A DNA stretch of 64,000 nt. It comes from Streptomyces nymphaeiformis (GTDB taxonomy: Bacteria; Actinomycetota; Actinomycetes; Streptomycetales; Streptomycetaceae). This document shows, one piece after another, positions 34,037 through 43,068 of the stretch; within the stretch, counting starts at the first letter, position 1, and every line of letters begins with the position of its first letter. The stretch lies in NCBI RefSeq assembly GCF_014203895.1, contig NZ_JACHJY010000003.1, positions 248,001 to 312,000 on the forward strand. Direction: 5' to 3'. Below the pieces are notes generated by a model. That model saw only the letters and a program-made list of their open reading frames with translations. It had not been told where the DNA came from and ran no database searches. A program made the position numbers and the translations under genes.

Positions 34037-34507
34037 TCAGGGCTCCATGGAGCGCATGGCCTCCTCGGCCCGCTTCTCCATCTCCTCCGGGGGGACGTCC
34101 TCGACGTGCGTGGAGATGTTCCAGCGGTGACCGAAGGGGTCCTCGATCTGTCCGGTGCGGTCGCCGTAGAACTCGTTCTTCACCGGCGACAGTTCCTCGG
34201 CGCCCCGCGCGAGGGCCGCGGCGAAGACCGCGTCGACGTCCTCGACGTACACGTGGAGGGTGATGGGCGTGCCGCCGACGGACTTCGGCGAGCGGAAGCC
34301 CATGTCCGGGAACTCGTCCGCGAGCATGACGAGCCCGTTCCCGAGCTCCAGCTCGGCGTGGCCGATCCTGCCGTCGGGCGCCGGCATCCTCATCCGCTCG
34401 GTCGCGCCGAGCACGGACACGTAGAAGTCGATCGCCTCCGCGGCCCCGTCGACGCAGAGGTACGGCGTGACGCGCGGATATCCCTCGGGGATGGGCTGGA
34501 CGGCCAC
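34037..34507 (-). CDS. VOC/glyoxalase family protein, PhnB-like
   Basis: A 156-aa protein of the vicinal oxygen chelate fold: PYLCVDGAAEAIDFYVSVLGATERMRM, GHAELELGNGLVMLADE, TLHVYVEDVDAVFAAALARGAE and DRTGQIEDPFGHRWNISTH. Several family members are metal-dependent or antibiotic-binding; role unknown here. GTG 34507 is preferred because GGCGGGAG precedes it; the frame is open further upstream. Confidence 0.85.
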   Translation of the reverse strand: MAVQPIPEGYPRVTPYLCVDGAAEAIDFYVSVLGATERMRMPAPDGRIGHAELELGNGLVMLADEFPDMGFRSPKSVGGTPITLHVYVEDVDAVFAAALARGAEELSPVKNEFYGDRTGQIEDPFGHRWNISTHVEDVPPEEMEKRAEEAMRSMEP

Positions 34508-34716
34508 GGGGCTCCCGCCTTTCCGGACAGTGGCGGTCACCGCCGACCGCCGCCTCCGACACTGATATCCCGAACCCTCGGCCCCGCTCCGACGCCGCGC
34601 GGCGCCCGGGACGCCGAATGCCCTGAAGGGCCGACCGCGCGGGGGCCCGTGCCTCCCGGCCCGGCCCGGCTCCGCGTAGAGTGAGGGCGGGCGCGACGTG
34701 ATCACGAGGAGTATCT

Positions 34717-35288
34717 GTGACCGCGGTCAGCCTTGAACACGCCACCGTGCCCGCCGACACCGGCGAGGTGACCCTGCTGATAGCCCGCCGGGTGGAGCCC
34801 GGACACGAAGCGGCCTTCGAGGTGTGGGCGAAGGGCATCCTCGACACGGCGGCCACGTTCCCCGGCCACCTCGGGTACGGGCTCTTCCGCTCCTCCGGCG
34901 GCGACGCCCCTGGTTCCTCGTCCACCGGTTCCGGAACGCGGAGGCCTGCCGGGCCTGGCAGGAGTCACCCGAGCGGGCCGCCTGGTTCGCCGACTGCCAG
35001 GGGCACCACCACACCGAGATCGCCCGGCGGAGGCTCACCGGCATGGAGACCTGGTTCGCCAAGCCGGGATCGACCCGGCCCGCGCCGCCCCGGTGGAAGA
35101 TGGCGATCAGTGCGACCCTGGCGATCTACCCGATCTCCGTCCTCGGCAGCCTCTTCCTCGTGCCCCGTCTCACCGGGCTCCCCCTGCTGCTGAGCAGTGC
35201 GGTCGTCGCCTGCGTCTTCAACGTGCTGATGACGTACGTGGCGATGCCCGCGGTGAGCAGACTGCTGCGCGGCTGGCTCACCCCGTAG
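34717..35288 (+). pseudogene. ABM-domain membrane protein with -1 frameshift
   Basis: Antibiotic-biosynthesis-monooxygenase-like domain followed by two membrane segments. Frame 1 encodes residues 1-64 (start GTG 34717 after CGAGGAG; ...EVTLLIARRVEPGHEAAFEVWAKG...RSSGGDAP) and a shift near the C-run 34907-34910 moves the rest (WFLVHRFRNAEACRAWQESPER...) to another frame, continuing to TAG at 35288 with LAIYPISVLGSLFLVPRL and SAVVACVFNVLMTYVAM as membrane segments. One extra C would restore a 190-codon gene, so this is either a mutation or a sequencing error. Confidence 0.8.
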
Positions 35289-35305
35289 CGCCCCTCCCGG
35301 GAGGG

Positions 35306-36235
35306 CTACATCGGGGTGGCCGCCCGCAGGATGGCGAAGAGCGTCACGGCGGAGTTCGCGGAGGACAGCGCCGACACGGTCGCGCCGGCGGCGGCGCCCC
35401 ACACCGCGAGGCCCGCCGCCGTGAACGCCGACGGCCAGGCGCGCCCCGCCGGGGCCGGCCGCATGAGCGCCGCCACCCGGCGGGGCACGGGCCCGGCGGC
35501 CGCGAAGGCGGGCAGAGTGACCGAGAGCGGCGCGCGGGACATCAGGGCCGCCTTGCCGATCGCGCGGGCGACGGTGCGGCGGCTGCCGACCGCGATCGCC
35601 GCGTCCTCGTCGGCCCAGCGCTCGGCGGTGTACGTCACGGCGGTACGGAGCGGGCGCAGGAACGGGTTGGCCCGGGCGGCGAGGTGCACCACGAGCAGGT
35701 GCCGGTGGTGGCGGCCCGTCAGGTGGGCCCGTTCGTGGGCGAAGAGGGCCCGGCGTTCGGCGGCCTTCAGGCCCGCCAGCATCCCCGCGCTCACCACGAC
35801 CCGGTCGTGACGGCCGGGAAGGGCGTACGCGTACGGGTCGGGGTCCGGCAGCACCGCGACCGGTCCGGCCGGCAGGCCGGCGAGCGCCGCCACCGCGCGG
35901 CGGCGGACCCGCGCGTGCCGCCAGGCCGCCCAGGCGCAGGAGAGGAGGACCGCGAGCAGCGCGGGGATGGCCGCCCGGCCCGCGACCTCGTCGTACGGGA
36001 CGGCCGCGCGCACCTCGGGGTCCGACCACCCGTCGGGCAGCGGGTTCCCCGGCAGTTGTGCCGTGCCCACGATCACGAGGAGTCCGAGGCACAGGGTGCT
36101 GCACACGGCGAGGACGCCGGCGACGGCGGTGAGGAGGCGGGTCGCGGTGCGCGGGTGCAGGCGCTGCTCGGCGAGCCGGGCCACCGGCCAGGCGGTGAGC
36201 GGAAGGACCAGCGGAAGGAAGACGAAAACCCCCAT
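35306..36235 (-). CDS. M56 family membrane metalloprotease (BlaR1-like)
   Basis: A 309-aa membrane peptidase with hydrophobic segments at about 3-15, 35-57, 88-105 and 265-305 and the zinc motif HERAH (167-171), followed by a downstream glutamate region (WADEDAA). It lacks the penicillin-binding sensor domain of BlaR1. In BlaR-BlaI systems such a protease triggers inactivation of the repressor; the adjacent BlaI gene (5-bp gap) supports that pairing. Confidence 0.9.
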   Translation of the reverse strand: MGVFVFLPLVLPLTAWPVARLAEQRLHPRTATRLLTAVAGVLAVCSTLCLGLLVIVGTAQLPGNPLPDGWSDPEVRAAVPYDEVAGRAAIPALLAVLLSCAWAAWRHARVRRRAVAALAGLPAGPVAVLPDPDPYAYALPGRHDRVVVSAGMLAGLKAAERRALFAHERAHLTGRHHRHLLVVHLAARANPFLRPLRTAVTYTAERWADEDAAIAVGSRRTVARAIGKAALMSRAPLSVTLPAFAAAGPVPRRVAALMRPAPAGRAWPSAFTAAGLAVWGAAAGATVSALSSANSAVTLFAILRAATPM

Positions 36236-36240
36236 GGCGG

Positions 36241-36657
36241 TCAGTCTTCCCCCTCCCCGGGGGCCTCCTCCGGGACATCGGCCAGGAGTTCACGCAGCAG
36301 TCGCTCGTCGTTCGGCGAGAGCGCGGTGACGAAGCTCGCGAGCACGGCCTCGCGGTCGGTCTCGGCGTCGAGGACCTTGCGCATGCGCAGCGCGGCGAGC
36401 CCGGCCTCGTCCGCGACGGCGGTCCAGACGAAGGACCGCCCGGCCCGCTCCCGCGCGACGGCGCCCTTCGCGTGCAGCCGGGTGAGGATCGTGATGACGG
36501 TGGTGTACGCGAGACCGCCGCCGAGGCGCTCCTGCACCCAGGCCACGGGGACCGGCTCGGCCGCTCCGCGCAGGACGCCGAGCACCTGGGCCTCCAGCTC
36601 GCCCTGCCCCCGCCTGCGCGGTCCGGGCTCCGCCCCGCCCCTGCTCCGGTCCACCAC
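36241..36657 (-). CDS. BlaI/MecI/CopY family repressor
   Basis: A 138-aa winged-helix repressor (GELEAQVLGVLRGAAEPVPVAWVQERLGG..LAYTTVITILTRLHAKGAVARERAGRSFVWTAV) with a C-terminal dimerisation helix. GTG 36657 (or the adjacent 36654) follows GGGAGG. It precedes the M56 protease gene in the same operon; no beta-lactamase gene lies in the window, so the controlled genes are unknown. Confidence 0.9.
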   Translation of the reverse strand: MVDRSRGGAEPGPRRRGQGELEAQVLGVLRGAAEPVPVAWVQERLGGGLAYTTVITILTRLHAKGAVARERAGRSFVWTAVADEAGLAALRMRKVLDAETDREAVLASFVTALSPNDERLLRELLADVPEEAPGEGED

Positions 36658-36756
36658 GCGTCATCCTCCCGTCCGCCGCTCCGGCTCGCCCGCCACGGGC
36701 AGCGGCCATCGTACTGACCGGTGGCGGAGCGCCCGCGCCTCCCACCGGCTGGGCGG

Positions 36757-37425
36757 TCACAGCACCACCGCCGTGGCGACGTGGTCGGCACGGCTCAGCC
36801 AGCGGCCGGAGAAGCCGGTGAGGGGGCGGCCGGCGACGTGGGGGCCGGGGCGCAGCAGGCGGGCGGTGAAGGTGCCGTGGTCCGGGTCGAGGGTGATGTC
36901 CGCCTCGTCGAAGCCGAGCTCCTCTCCGGTGAGCGGGTACCAGGCCTTGAACACGGACTCCTTGGCGCTGAACAGCAGCCGGTCCCAGGCGGTTCCGGGG
37001 CTGTGCCGGGCGAGGGCGGCCATGGCCCGCTGTTCGCCGGGCAGCGCGATCGCCTCCAGGACGCCGTCCGGCAGCGGCGCGTGCGGTTCGGCGTCGATGC
37101 CGATCGTCACCCGGTGGCCGGTCCGGGCGACGGCGACGGCCCGGTAGCCCTGGCAGTGGGTCATGCTGCCGACCACGCCGGCGGGCCACTGGGGGGCGCC
37201 CCGCCGGTTGCGCAGCAGGGGGGCCGGGGGCAGGCCGAGGCGGGCGAGGGCCCGGCGTGCGCAGATCCGTCCGGTGGTGAACTCGCGCTGCCGAGGGGGT
37301 ACGGCGCGCGCGATGAGCGCCTCCTCCTCGGGGAAGAGCCCTTCGCCGTGCTCCAGGGCGTCGTCCGGGAGGTCTCCCGGTGCCGCCACGGACACGACGT
37401 CCGGGGGGAGGATCGCCTCGATCAC
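36757..37425 (-). CDS. 4'-phosphopantetheinyl transferase, Sfp/EntD type
   Basis: A 222-aa enzyme that transfers phosphopantetheine from CoA to carrier-protein serines. Motifs: GSMTHCQGYRAVAVA (P-loop-like), IGIDAEPH (magnesium-binding Asp/Glu) and LLFSAKESVFKAWYP (WxxKES-type signature). It probably activates polyketide, peptide or siderophore carrier proteins encoded elsewhere. GTG 37425 overlaps the stop of the upstream phosphoesterase gene by 4 bp. The same gene pair occurs in other Streptomyces (as SCO6673/SCO6672, from memory). Confidence 0.93.
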   Translation of the reverse strand: MIEAILPPDVVSVAAPGDLPDDALEHGEGLFPEEEALIARAVPPRQREFTTGRICARRALARLGLPPAPLLRNRRGAPQWPAGVVGSMTHCQGYRAVAVARTGHRVTIGIDAEPHAPLPDGVLEAIALPGEQRAMAALARHSPGTAWDRLLFSAKESVFKAWYPLTGEELGFDEADITLDPDHGTFTARLLRPGPHVAGRPLTGFSGRWLSRADHVATAVVL

Positions 37426-38270
37426 AGGATCGCTCCCGCGGCCCGCGGGACCGGCAGGATCTGGTGCAGGGGTTCCCGGGGCGGGCGCGGTCGCCATTCC
37501 CGGGGGTAGCCGAGGGAGACCTCCTCGAAGCGGACGCCGTCCTGCCACAGGACGCGTGGGATGTGCAGATGACCGTAGACGACGGCGAGCGCGCGGAACC
37601 GGGTGTGCCAGTCCGCGGTGCGTTCGGTGCCGCACCACTGGGCGAACTCGGGGTAGCGCAGGATGCGGGTCGGTTCGCGGGTCATCGGGAAGTGGTTGAC
37701 GAGCACGGTGCGCGCGTCCGGGGGCAGGGCGGCCAGCCTCCGCTCGGTGTGGGCGATCCGGGCGTGGCACCAGGCGGCCTTGTCCGGGTAGGGGTCGGGA
37801 TGCAGGAAGTACTCGTCGGTGCAGACGATTCCGGCCTCGCGGGCGCGGTGCAGCGACTCCTCGACGGTGAGGGCGGGGTCGCGGAAGGAGTAGTCGTAGA
37901 GCAGGAAGAGCGGGGCCACGGTGACCGGCCCGCCGTCGCCCCGCCACACGGGGTAGGGGTCCTCGGGGGTCGCGATGCCGAGGGAGCGGCAGAGGTCGAC
38001 CAGGTGCTGGTAGCGCTTCTCGCCCCGCAGGTCGCAGGGGTCCTCGGGGTGGGCCCACAGTTCGTGGTTGCCCGGGGCCCAGACAACCTTCGCGAACCGT
38101 TCGGCGAGGAGGGTCAGGGCCCACTCCACGTCGGCGAACTTCTCGCCGACGTCCCCCGCCACGATCAGCCAGTCCTCGTCCGAGCCGGGTCGTAACGAGG
38201 AGACGATGGAACGATTCTCCTTGTACGCCACATGAATGTCGCTCACTGCGAGCAGCTTGCCGTCCCCCAC
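37422..38270 (-). CDS. Metallophosphoesterase
   Basis: A 282-aa calcineurin-like phosphoesterase with the metal motifs in order: LAVSDIHVAY (D-x-H), IVAGDVGEKF (G-D), WAPGNHELWA (G-N-H-E), VNHFPMTREP and YGHLHIPRV (G-H-x-H). GTG 38270 follows GAGGAGGAACC. It is translationally coupled to the downstream phosphopantetheinyl transferase, suggesting a role in CoA or carrier-protein metabolism; that is inference. The 233-bp gap upstream (38271-38503) shows nothing recognisable. Confidence 0.92.
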   Translation of the reverse strand: MGDGKLLAVSDIHVAYKENRSIVSSLRPGSDEDWLIVAGDVGEKFADVEWALTLLAERFAKVVWAPGNHELWAHPEDPCDLRGEKRYQHLVDLCRSLGIATPEDPYPVWRGDGGPVTVAPLFLLYDYSFRDPALTVEESLHRAREAGIVCTDEYFLHPDPYPDKAAWCHARIAHTERRLAALPPDARTVLVNHFPMTREPTRILRYPEFAQWCGTERTADWHTRFRALAVVYGHLHIPRVLWQDGVRFEEVSLGYPREWRPRPPREPLHQILPVPRAAGAIL

Positions 38271-38503
38271 GGTTCCTCCTCGTCCGGCGCACACGCGTCC
38301 ACGCCGCATCCTGCCCCAGGTGCGGGCCCGGGGACACGGCATTCCTCCGGCGAAAGGCTCAGGTGTCCGGTTCCCGCCCGGCGGGCCGGGGGCGGCCGTG
38401 GCACCGCGGGCCTCGACGAGCTGCCCGACGACGGGCCTCGACGTGCGCTCGCGCGGTCCGCGCGGAGGGCACGTCCCGTGCGGCTCGGCGGGGGCGCCGC
38501 CCG

Positions 38504-39286
38504 CTACTTGCGGCCGACGCCCGCGTACATCGCGACGTCGTCCGCCGGCGTCTCCGGCCGCCACGCGGAGCAGGAGACCACGCCGGGGTCGAGGAGCTCC
38601 AGGCCGTCGAAGTACCGTGCGACGGCGGCGGGGGTGCGCTGGGTGAGCTTCGGGGTGCCGTGCTCGTTCCAGAACGCCACCGCCGCGTCGACGTCCGGCA
38701 TGTCGGGGTGCGTGACCGTGTGGGACAGGACGAGGTGGCTGCCGGGGGCGAGCGCGTCCATGAGCCGGCGGACGATCGCGTACGACTCCTCGTCGTCCTC
38801 GATGAAGATGACGACCCCCAGCAGCATCAGCGCGACCGGCTGCGACAGGTCGAGCGTCTTCGCCGCGGCGGCCAGGATCGTGTCGACGTCCCGCAGATCG
38901 GCGTCGAGGTAGTCGGTGCGGCCCTCGGGCGTCCCGACCAGCAGGGCGCGGGCGTGCGCGAGGACGAGCGGGTCGTTGTCGACGTAGACGACGCGCGTGT
39001 CGGGGGCGACGCGCTGGGCGACCTCGTGGGTGTTGTCGGCGCTCGGCAGTCCCGTCCCGATGTCCAGGAACTGCCGGATGCCCTCCTGTTCGGCCAGGTG
39101 CCGCACCGCCCGGCCGAGGAACAGCCGGTCCGCCTTCGCGTACTCCCCGATGCCGGGGTGCAGCGCCCGGATCTGGTCGCCGGCCTCCCGGTCGACGGGG
39201 TAGTTGTCCTTGCCGCCGGTCCAGTAGTTCCAGATCCGGGCGGTGTGCGGCCGGGAGGTGTCGATGCGCGATTCGATGTCGGTCAC
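38504..39286 (-). CDS. SAM-dependent methyltransferase, DUF574 family
   Basis: A 260-aa protein of the actinobacterial DUF574/Methyltransf_19 family: SRPHTARIWNYWTGGKDNYPVDREAGD, QFLDIGTGLPSADNTHEVAQ (SAM motif I), VVYVDNDPLVLAHARALL and LMLLGVVIFIEDDEE. Streptomyces carry dozens of copies, often beside regulators; substrates are unknown. The GTG start has no Shine-Dalgarno but TACGTT six bases upstream. Confidence 0.9.
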   Translation of the reverse strand: MTDIESRIDTSRPHTARIWNYWTGGKDNYPVDREAGDQIRALHPGIGEYAKADRLFLGRAVRHLAEQEGIRQFLDIGTGLPSADNTHEVAQRVAPDTRVVYVDNDPLVLAHARALLVGTPEGRTDYLDADLRDVDTILAAAAKTLDLSQPVALMLLGVVIFIEDDEESYAIVRRLMDALAPGSHLVLSHTVTHPDMPDVDAAVAFWNEHGTPKLTQRTPAAVARYFDGLELLDPGVVSCSAWRPETPADDVAMYAGVGRK

Positions 39287-39292
39287 GCCGTC

Positions 39293-39298
39293 AACGTA
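39293..39298 (-). promoter_or_regulatory. -10 box (TACGTT), leaderless start of DUF574 gene
   Basis: On the minus strand TACGTT is followed by six bases and the GTG at 39286. Confidence 0.4.
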
Positions 39299-39350
39299 CC
39301 CCAGCGCCCAGTCAACTCCCTTGTCCGGATGTCGCTTTGACCTCTGTTGT

Positions 39351-40334
39351 TCATGTGGCGCCTGTCTTTCGGCGCCGGCGGAGATCCGCCCGGTAGGCGC
39401 TCGGGGACCGGCCCGTGTGGCGGGTGAAGAGGACGGTGAAGGTGCCGGGGTCGCGGTAGCCGACGGAGCTCGCGACGGCGGCGACGGTGCGGTCGGTGGT
39501 CTCCAGGAGGTGGCGGGCGCGGCGGACGCGGGAGGACTGGAGGTGGGCGAGCGGGGTGCGGCCGGTCTCGGCGGAGAAACGGCGCAGCAGGGTCCTGGTG
39601 CTGACGCCGAAGGCCGCGGCGAGGGCTGAGAGGTCGTAGCGGTCGGCGAGGTGCTGGTCGAGATGGCGCATGACCCGCTCGGAGAACGCGTGGCCGGGCT
39701 GCGGGAGGAGCCGGGCGTCGACGTACGGGGTCTGGGAGGTGCGCGCGTCGTCGACGAGGGCGAGGCGGGCGGTGGCGCGGGCCACGCGGGGCCCGCCGTG
39801 GCGGCGGATCAGGTCGAGCGCGAAGTCGTACATGGCGCTGAAGGCGGCCGTGGTCGTCACCCCCGTGTCGGTGACGACGAGTTCTTCGGGCCGGACGTCG
39901 ACGGCCGGGCGGCGGCGGGCCAGCGCGTCCGCCTGGAGCCAGGACGTCGTGGCGCGCCGCCCGTCGAGGAGTCCGGCTTCGGCGAGCAGGAACGCGCCGA
40001 CGCAGAGGGAGACGACGGCGGTGCCGGCGGCGAACTGCGCGCGGATCGCGGCGATCTCGGGGCCGAGCGCGCCGAGCCGCTCGTCCAGGTCGGCGTCGAG
40101 GAGCAGTTCGAAGCCCGGGACGACGAGGACGTCGACCTCGCGGAGGGGACCGACGTCGAGCCGCGCGCCGCCGGAGGCGGTGACCCGGCGGCGCGGCGAG
40201 ACGATCGCCACCTGGTACCCGGGGCCGTCGGGCCCCGCGATGTGTCCGGCCATCGTCAACAGGTCGGGGACGCCGAAGACTTCGGACGCGAAGCAGCCCG
40301 GATACGCCAGGACACCGACGCGCAGCGCACTCAT
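39351..40334 (-). CDS. GlxA family regulator (DJ-1/PfpI plus AraC HTH)
   Basis: A 327-aa regulator: DJ-1-like sensor (about 1-185, elbow cysteine in VVSLCVGAFLLAEAGLLDG) and AraC DNA-binding domain (about 220-320; LSALAAAFGVSTRTLLRRFSAETGRTPLAHLQSSRVRRARHLLE). ATG 40334 has TAATCT seven bases upstream, suggesting a leaderless message. Divergent from the dienelactone hydrolase gene with a 74-bp gap, its probable target. Confidence 0.9.
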   Translation of the reverse strand: MSALRVGVLAYPGCFASEVFGVPDLLTMAGHIAGPDGPGYQVAIVSPRRRVTASGGARLDVGPLREVDVLVVPGFELLLDADLDERLGALGPEIAAIRAQFAAGTAVVSLCVGAFLLAEAGLLDGRRATTSWLQADALARRRPAVDVRPEELVVTDTGVTTTAAFSAMYDFALDLIRRHGGPRVARATARLALVDDARTSQTPYVDARLLPQPGHAFSERVMRHLDQHLADRYDLSALAAAFGVSTRTLLRRFSAETGRTPLAHLQSSRVRRARHLLETTDRTVAAVASSVGYRDPGTFTVLFTRHTGRSPSAYRADLRRRRKTGAT

Positions 40335-40341
40335 GGTGGCG

Positions 40342-40347
40342 AGATTA
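40342..40347 (-). promoter_or_regulatory. -10 box (TAATCT), leaderless start of second GlxA gene
   Basis: On the minus strand TAATCT is followed by seven bases and the ATG at 40334. Confidence 0.4.
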
Positions 40348-40408
40348 CCGGTGCCTGTGGCGATCTCGCCCCTCCCCCGGGCTCTCGGCGGCGGGCCAGG
40401 CTGTGCCC

Positions 40409-41227
40409 ATGACTCCTTCCGCCGACGATCCCCTCGACGACTTCACCCCTCGGCTCATCGACGTGGACGGCGTGGTGAAGACCGTCCACACCGCCGGTTC
40501 CGGGCCCGCCGTCGTCGTCCTGCCCGAGATGCCCGGCATCAGTCCCGACGTGCTGCGCCTCGCGCGCTGGGTGCGGGACGCCGGCTTCACCGTCCTCGTG
40601 CCCTCCCTCTTCGGGACCGACGGCGCCTTCCCCACGGTGGAGGGCGGCCAGGAGGTGATCCGGCGGGCGTGCGTCAGCGCGGAGTTCCGGGCGTTCGCCG
40701 GGGGCGGTACGAGCCCGGTCGCGGCGTGGCTGCGCGGTCTGGCGCGCCGGGCGCACGCCGAGTGCGGCGGCCCGGGCGTCGGCGCGATCGGCCTGTGCTT
40801 CACCGGCAACTTCGCCCTGACGATGGCCCTGGAACCGGCCGTGATCGCGCCCGTGGTCAACCACCCCTCCCTGCCCCTCGACGACCCCGGCGGACTCGAA
40901 CTCGACGAGGCGGACGCGCGCGCGATCCAGGAGCGGGTGGCCCGCGACGGGCTGACCGTCCTCTCGTACCGCTTCGAGGGCGACCGCTGGTGCACGGGCC
41001 GACGGTTCGCGGCGTACCGCGCGCTGCTCGGCGACGCCTTCGACGGCCGGGTCCTCCCGGACAGTGCCGCGAACCCCGCTCCCCCGCCGTTCTTCGCCGA
41101 GACGGTCGGTACGCCGCACAGCGTCGTCACCGCCCACCTGGTCGACGAGGCCGGCCACCCCACCGTCCGGGCCCGGGACGAGATCCTGGCCTTCCTGGGC
41201 GACCGCCTGCACCCCGCGACCGGCTGA
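40409..41227 (+). CDS. Dienelactone hydrolase family protein
   Basis: A 272-aa alpha/beta hydrolase with cysteine nucleophile C130 in GAIGLCFTGNFAL, the dienelactone-hydrolase signature, an early conserved VVVLPEMPGISPDVLRLARWVRDAGFTVLVPSLF, and a late Asp/His pair (LVDEAGHPTVRARDE). It probably opens lactones or esters. Start ATG 40409 is close behind CAGGCT, with no clear ribosome-binding site. Divergent from the second GlxA regulator. Confidence 0.87.
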   Translation: MTPSADDPLDDFTPRLIDVDGVVKTVHTAGSGPAVVVLPEMPGISPDVLRLARWVRDAGFTVLVPSLFGTDGAFPTVEGGQEVIRRACVSAEFRAFAGGGTSPVAAWLRGLARRAHAECGGPGVGAIGLCFTGNFALTMALEPAVIAPVVNHPSLPLDDPGGLELDEADARAIQERVARDGLTVLSYRFEGDRWCTGRRFAAYRALLGDAFDGRVLPDSAANPAPPPFFAETVGTPHSVVTAHLVDEAGHPTVRARDEILAFLGDRLHPATG

Positions 41228-41306
41228 CGGGGACGTCGGCACGCACCGCGGCCGGCCCGTCCGGGCGCTCCGCGCCGATGCCCGCGCCGACGCCGTGCCG
41301 CGTCAT

Positions 41307-41422
41307 GTGCTCCCCCGCGAACGGTCACGCAAAGGCGTCCGCCGCGCACGCACGGCCGCCGAAAGCCCGGGTCCCCGCCGGGCACGCCCGCCCCGCGCCC
41401 GTTCTCCCGTGCGGGGGAGCAC
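41307..41422. repeat. Long-range inverted repeat, 12-bp arms
   Basis: GTGCTCCCCCGC (41307-41318) and GCGGGGGAGCAC (41411-41422) are exact complements 92 bp apart, inside the 273-bp gap before htpX. Nothing else recognisable lies in this gap. It could be a leader structure of the htpX message or chance in GC-rich DNA. Confidence 0.4.
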
Positions 41423-41500
41423 ACTGGCAGGAGGGGGCGGAGGGCTTGCCCCGGCCCGGGGCAGGGGCCGTTCCGCCCACTCGTGGAAGAGGGTGCGCGG

Positions 41501-42418
41501 ATGTCCGGTACTCGGTCCTCGTCCCGCTCGCGCTACGCCCCCGACCGGGGGCTCGCGACCCGCATGGCGACGACGATGTTCCTGATCGGCCTCCTGTACG
41601 TGGTCTTCGTCGGCGTCCTGCTGGTGCTGATGCGCGGGTCCTGGCCCGTCATCCTGCTGATCACGGGCGCGCTGTTCGTCGGGCAGTTCTGGTTCAGCGA
41701 CCGGATCGCCGCGCTGGGCATGGGGGCGCGCGAGGTGACGCGCGAGCAGGCGCCCGAACTGCACGGCACCGTGGACCGGATCTGCGCCCTGGCCGACATG
41801 CCGAAGCCGAAGGTCGCGATCGCCGAGAGCGACGTGCCGAACGCGTTCGCCACCGGCCGCGGCGAGAAGACCGCGCTGGTCTGCGTCACGACCGGTCTGC
41901 TGCGGCGCCTCGAGCCGGAGGAGCTGGAGGGCGTGCTCGCGCACGAGATGTCGCACGTGGCGCACCGGGACGTGGCGGTCATGACCATCGCGTCGTTCCT
42001 GGGGGTGCTCGCGGGAATGATGACGCGGGTCGCGCTGTACAGCGGTCTCGGCCGCAGCCGGGACAGCACCATGGGCGTCGCCGTGATCCTCGTGCCCGTG
42101 GTCAGCGCCGCCGTCTACGTCGTCAGCTTCCTGCTGACCCGGGTGCTGTCCCGCTACCGCGAACTGGCCGCCGACCGTGCCGCCGCGCTCCTCACCGGCC
42201 GCCCCTCGGCGCTCGCGTCCGCACTCACCAAGGTGAGCGGGGAGATGGCCCGGATCCCGACGAAGGACCTGCGCAAGGCGGAGCCGTACAACGCGTTCTG
42301 GTTCGCTCCCGCCTTCTCGTCCAAGGAGAGCCTGAGCCGGCTGCTCTCCACCCACCCCACTCTGGAGCAGCGGCTCGAACAGCTCGCGCGGATCTCGGCG
42401 CGGCTGGGTGAGGCGTGA
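41501..42418 (+). CDS. htpX: HtpX family membrane zinc metalloprotease
   Basis: A 305-aa membrane protease for quality control of membrane proteins: two N-terminal membrane segments (about 24-44, 48-64), zinc motif HEMSH (148-152) with the later glutamate in RYRELAADRAAALLTG, and two further membrane segments (about 155-210). ATG 41501 follows GAAGAGG. Its stop overlaps the pspAB start by 4 bp, the usual HtpX-PspAB operon of actinomycetes, implicated in envelope stress. Confidence 0.93.
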   Translation: MSGTRSSSRSRYAPDRGLATRMATTMFLIGLLYVVFVGVLLVLMRGSWPVILLITGALFVGQFWFSDRIAALGMGAREVTREQAPELHGTVDRICALADMPKPKVAIAESDVPNAFATGRGEKTALVCVTTGLLRRLEPEELEGVLAHEMSHVAHRDVAVMTIASFLGVLAGMMTRVALYSGLGRSRDSTMGVAVILVPVVSAAVYVVSFLLTRVLSRYRELAADRAAALLTGRPSALASALTKVSGEMARIPTKDLRKAEPYNAFWFAPAFSSKESLSRLLSTHPTLEQRLEQLARISARLGEA

Positions 42419-43068
42419 CGGCGGTGGGACTCCTCGACAGCATCCTCGGGCGCAGCCGGCCGGTGCGGCCCGATCTGGACCGGCTCTTCGGACTCCCGGC
42501 CGCCGCGCTGACCCTGCAGGCGGGCACGGGCTTCGTGCCGACCGGCGCCGGGGCGGTGTGCTTCGCCGCGGTGGAGGGCGGTGCGTTCGCGCGTCTGAAG
42601 GGCGATGTACGGGACCTCCTCGACGTCGAGGCGTCGGCCGATCCCGGTCCGGGTGCGGGTGCCGGGCCGGGGGCGTCGCCCGTGACGTACACCTCGGACG
42701 CGTACGGCTACACGTGGCTCACCGTCCGGCGTCCCGCCGAGGACCTGATCACGCTGGTCAACGACCTGCACGCGGTCAACGCGCTCCTGGAGGAGGCCGG
42801 CTTCGGCCCGAACCTCCTCTGCTCCCTGACCGCGTTCCACGCCCCGGAAGGCGGCGCGGGAAGCGGCACGGACCGGACCCGCGACCTCGCCCTCGTCTAC
42901 CTCTACAAGCGCGGCACGTTCTATCCGCTATGTACACTGCCTGACCAGCACAAACGCGATAACGCGCTGGAGCTACAGGTGGCTGGTCTGCTGAAGAACG
43001 ACCTGCGGATCGAGGAGGACCTGGAGCGCTGGTTCCCGCTATGGGACGCGCCGGGACTGGCCGGCTGA
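42415..43068 (+). CDS. pspAB: PspA-associated protein PspAB with substituted C-terminus
   Basis: A 217-aa PspAB protein (MTAVGLLDSILGRSRPVRPDLDRLFGLPAA...). Codons up to about 42905 have host composition; from about 42915 the sequence is AT-richer (33 of 60 GC at 42921-42980, versus 47 of 60 at 42841-42900) with atypical CTA, TGT, ACA, AAA and GAT codons, yet still encodes a PspAB-type end (GTFYPLC...RDNALELQVAGLL...ERWFPLWDAPGL). A second, host-like version of the same end lies at 43672-43846. The gene appears to be a chimera whose 3' end was replaced during an insertion or recombination. Confidence 0.87.
   Translation: MTAVGLLDSILGRSRPVRPDLDRLFGLPAAALTLQAGTGFVPTGAGAVCFAAVEGGAFARLKGDVRDLLDVEASADPGPGAGAGPGASPVTYTSDAYGYTWLTVRRPAEDLITLVNDLHAVNALLEEAGFGPNLLCSLTAFHAPEGGAGSGTDRTRDLALVYLYKRGTFYPLCTLPDQHKRDNALELQVAGLLKNDLRIEEDLERWFPLWDAPGLAG

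Noticed and set aside
35285..35309. Palindrome CCCTCCCGGGAGGG between convergent stops as terminator
   Set aside because: Its arms meet without a loop, so a stable hairpin would be short; too weak to list.
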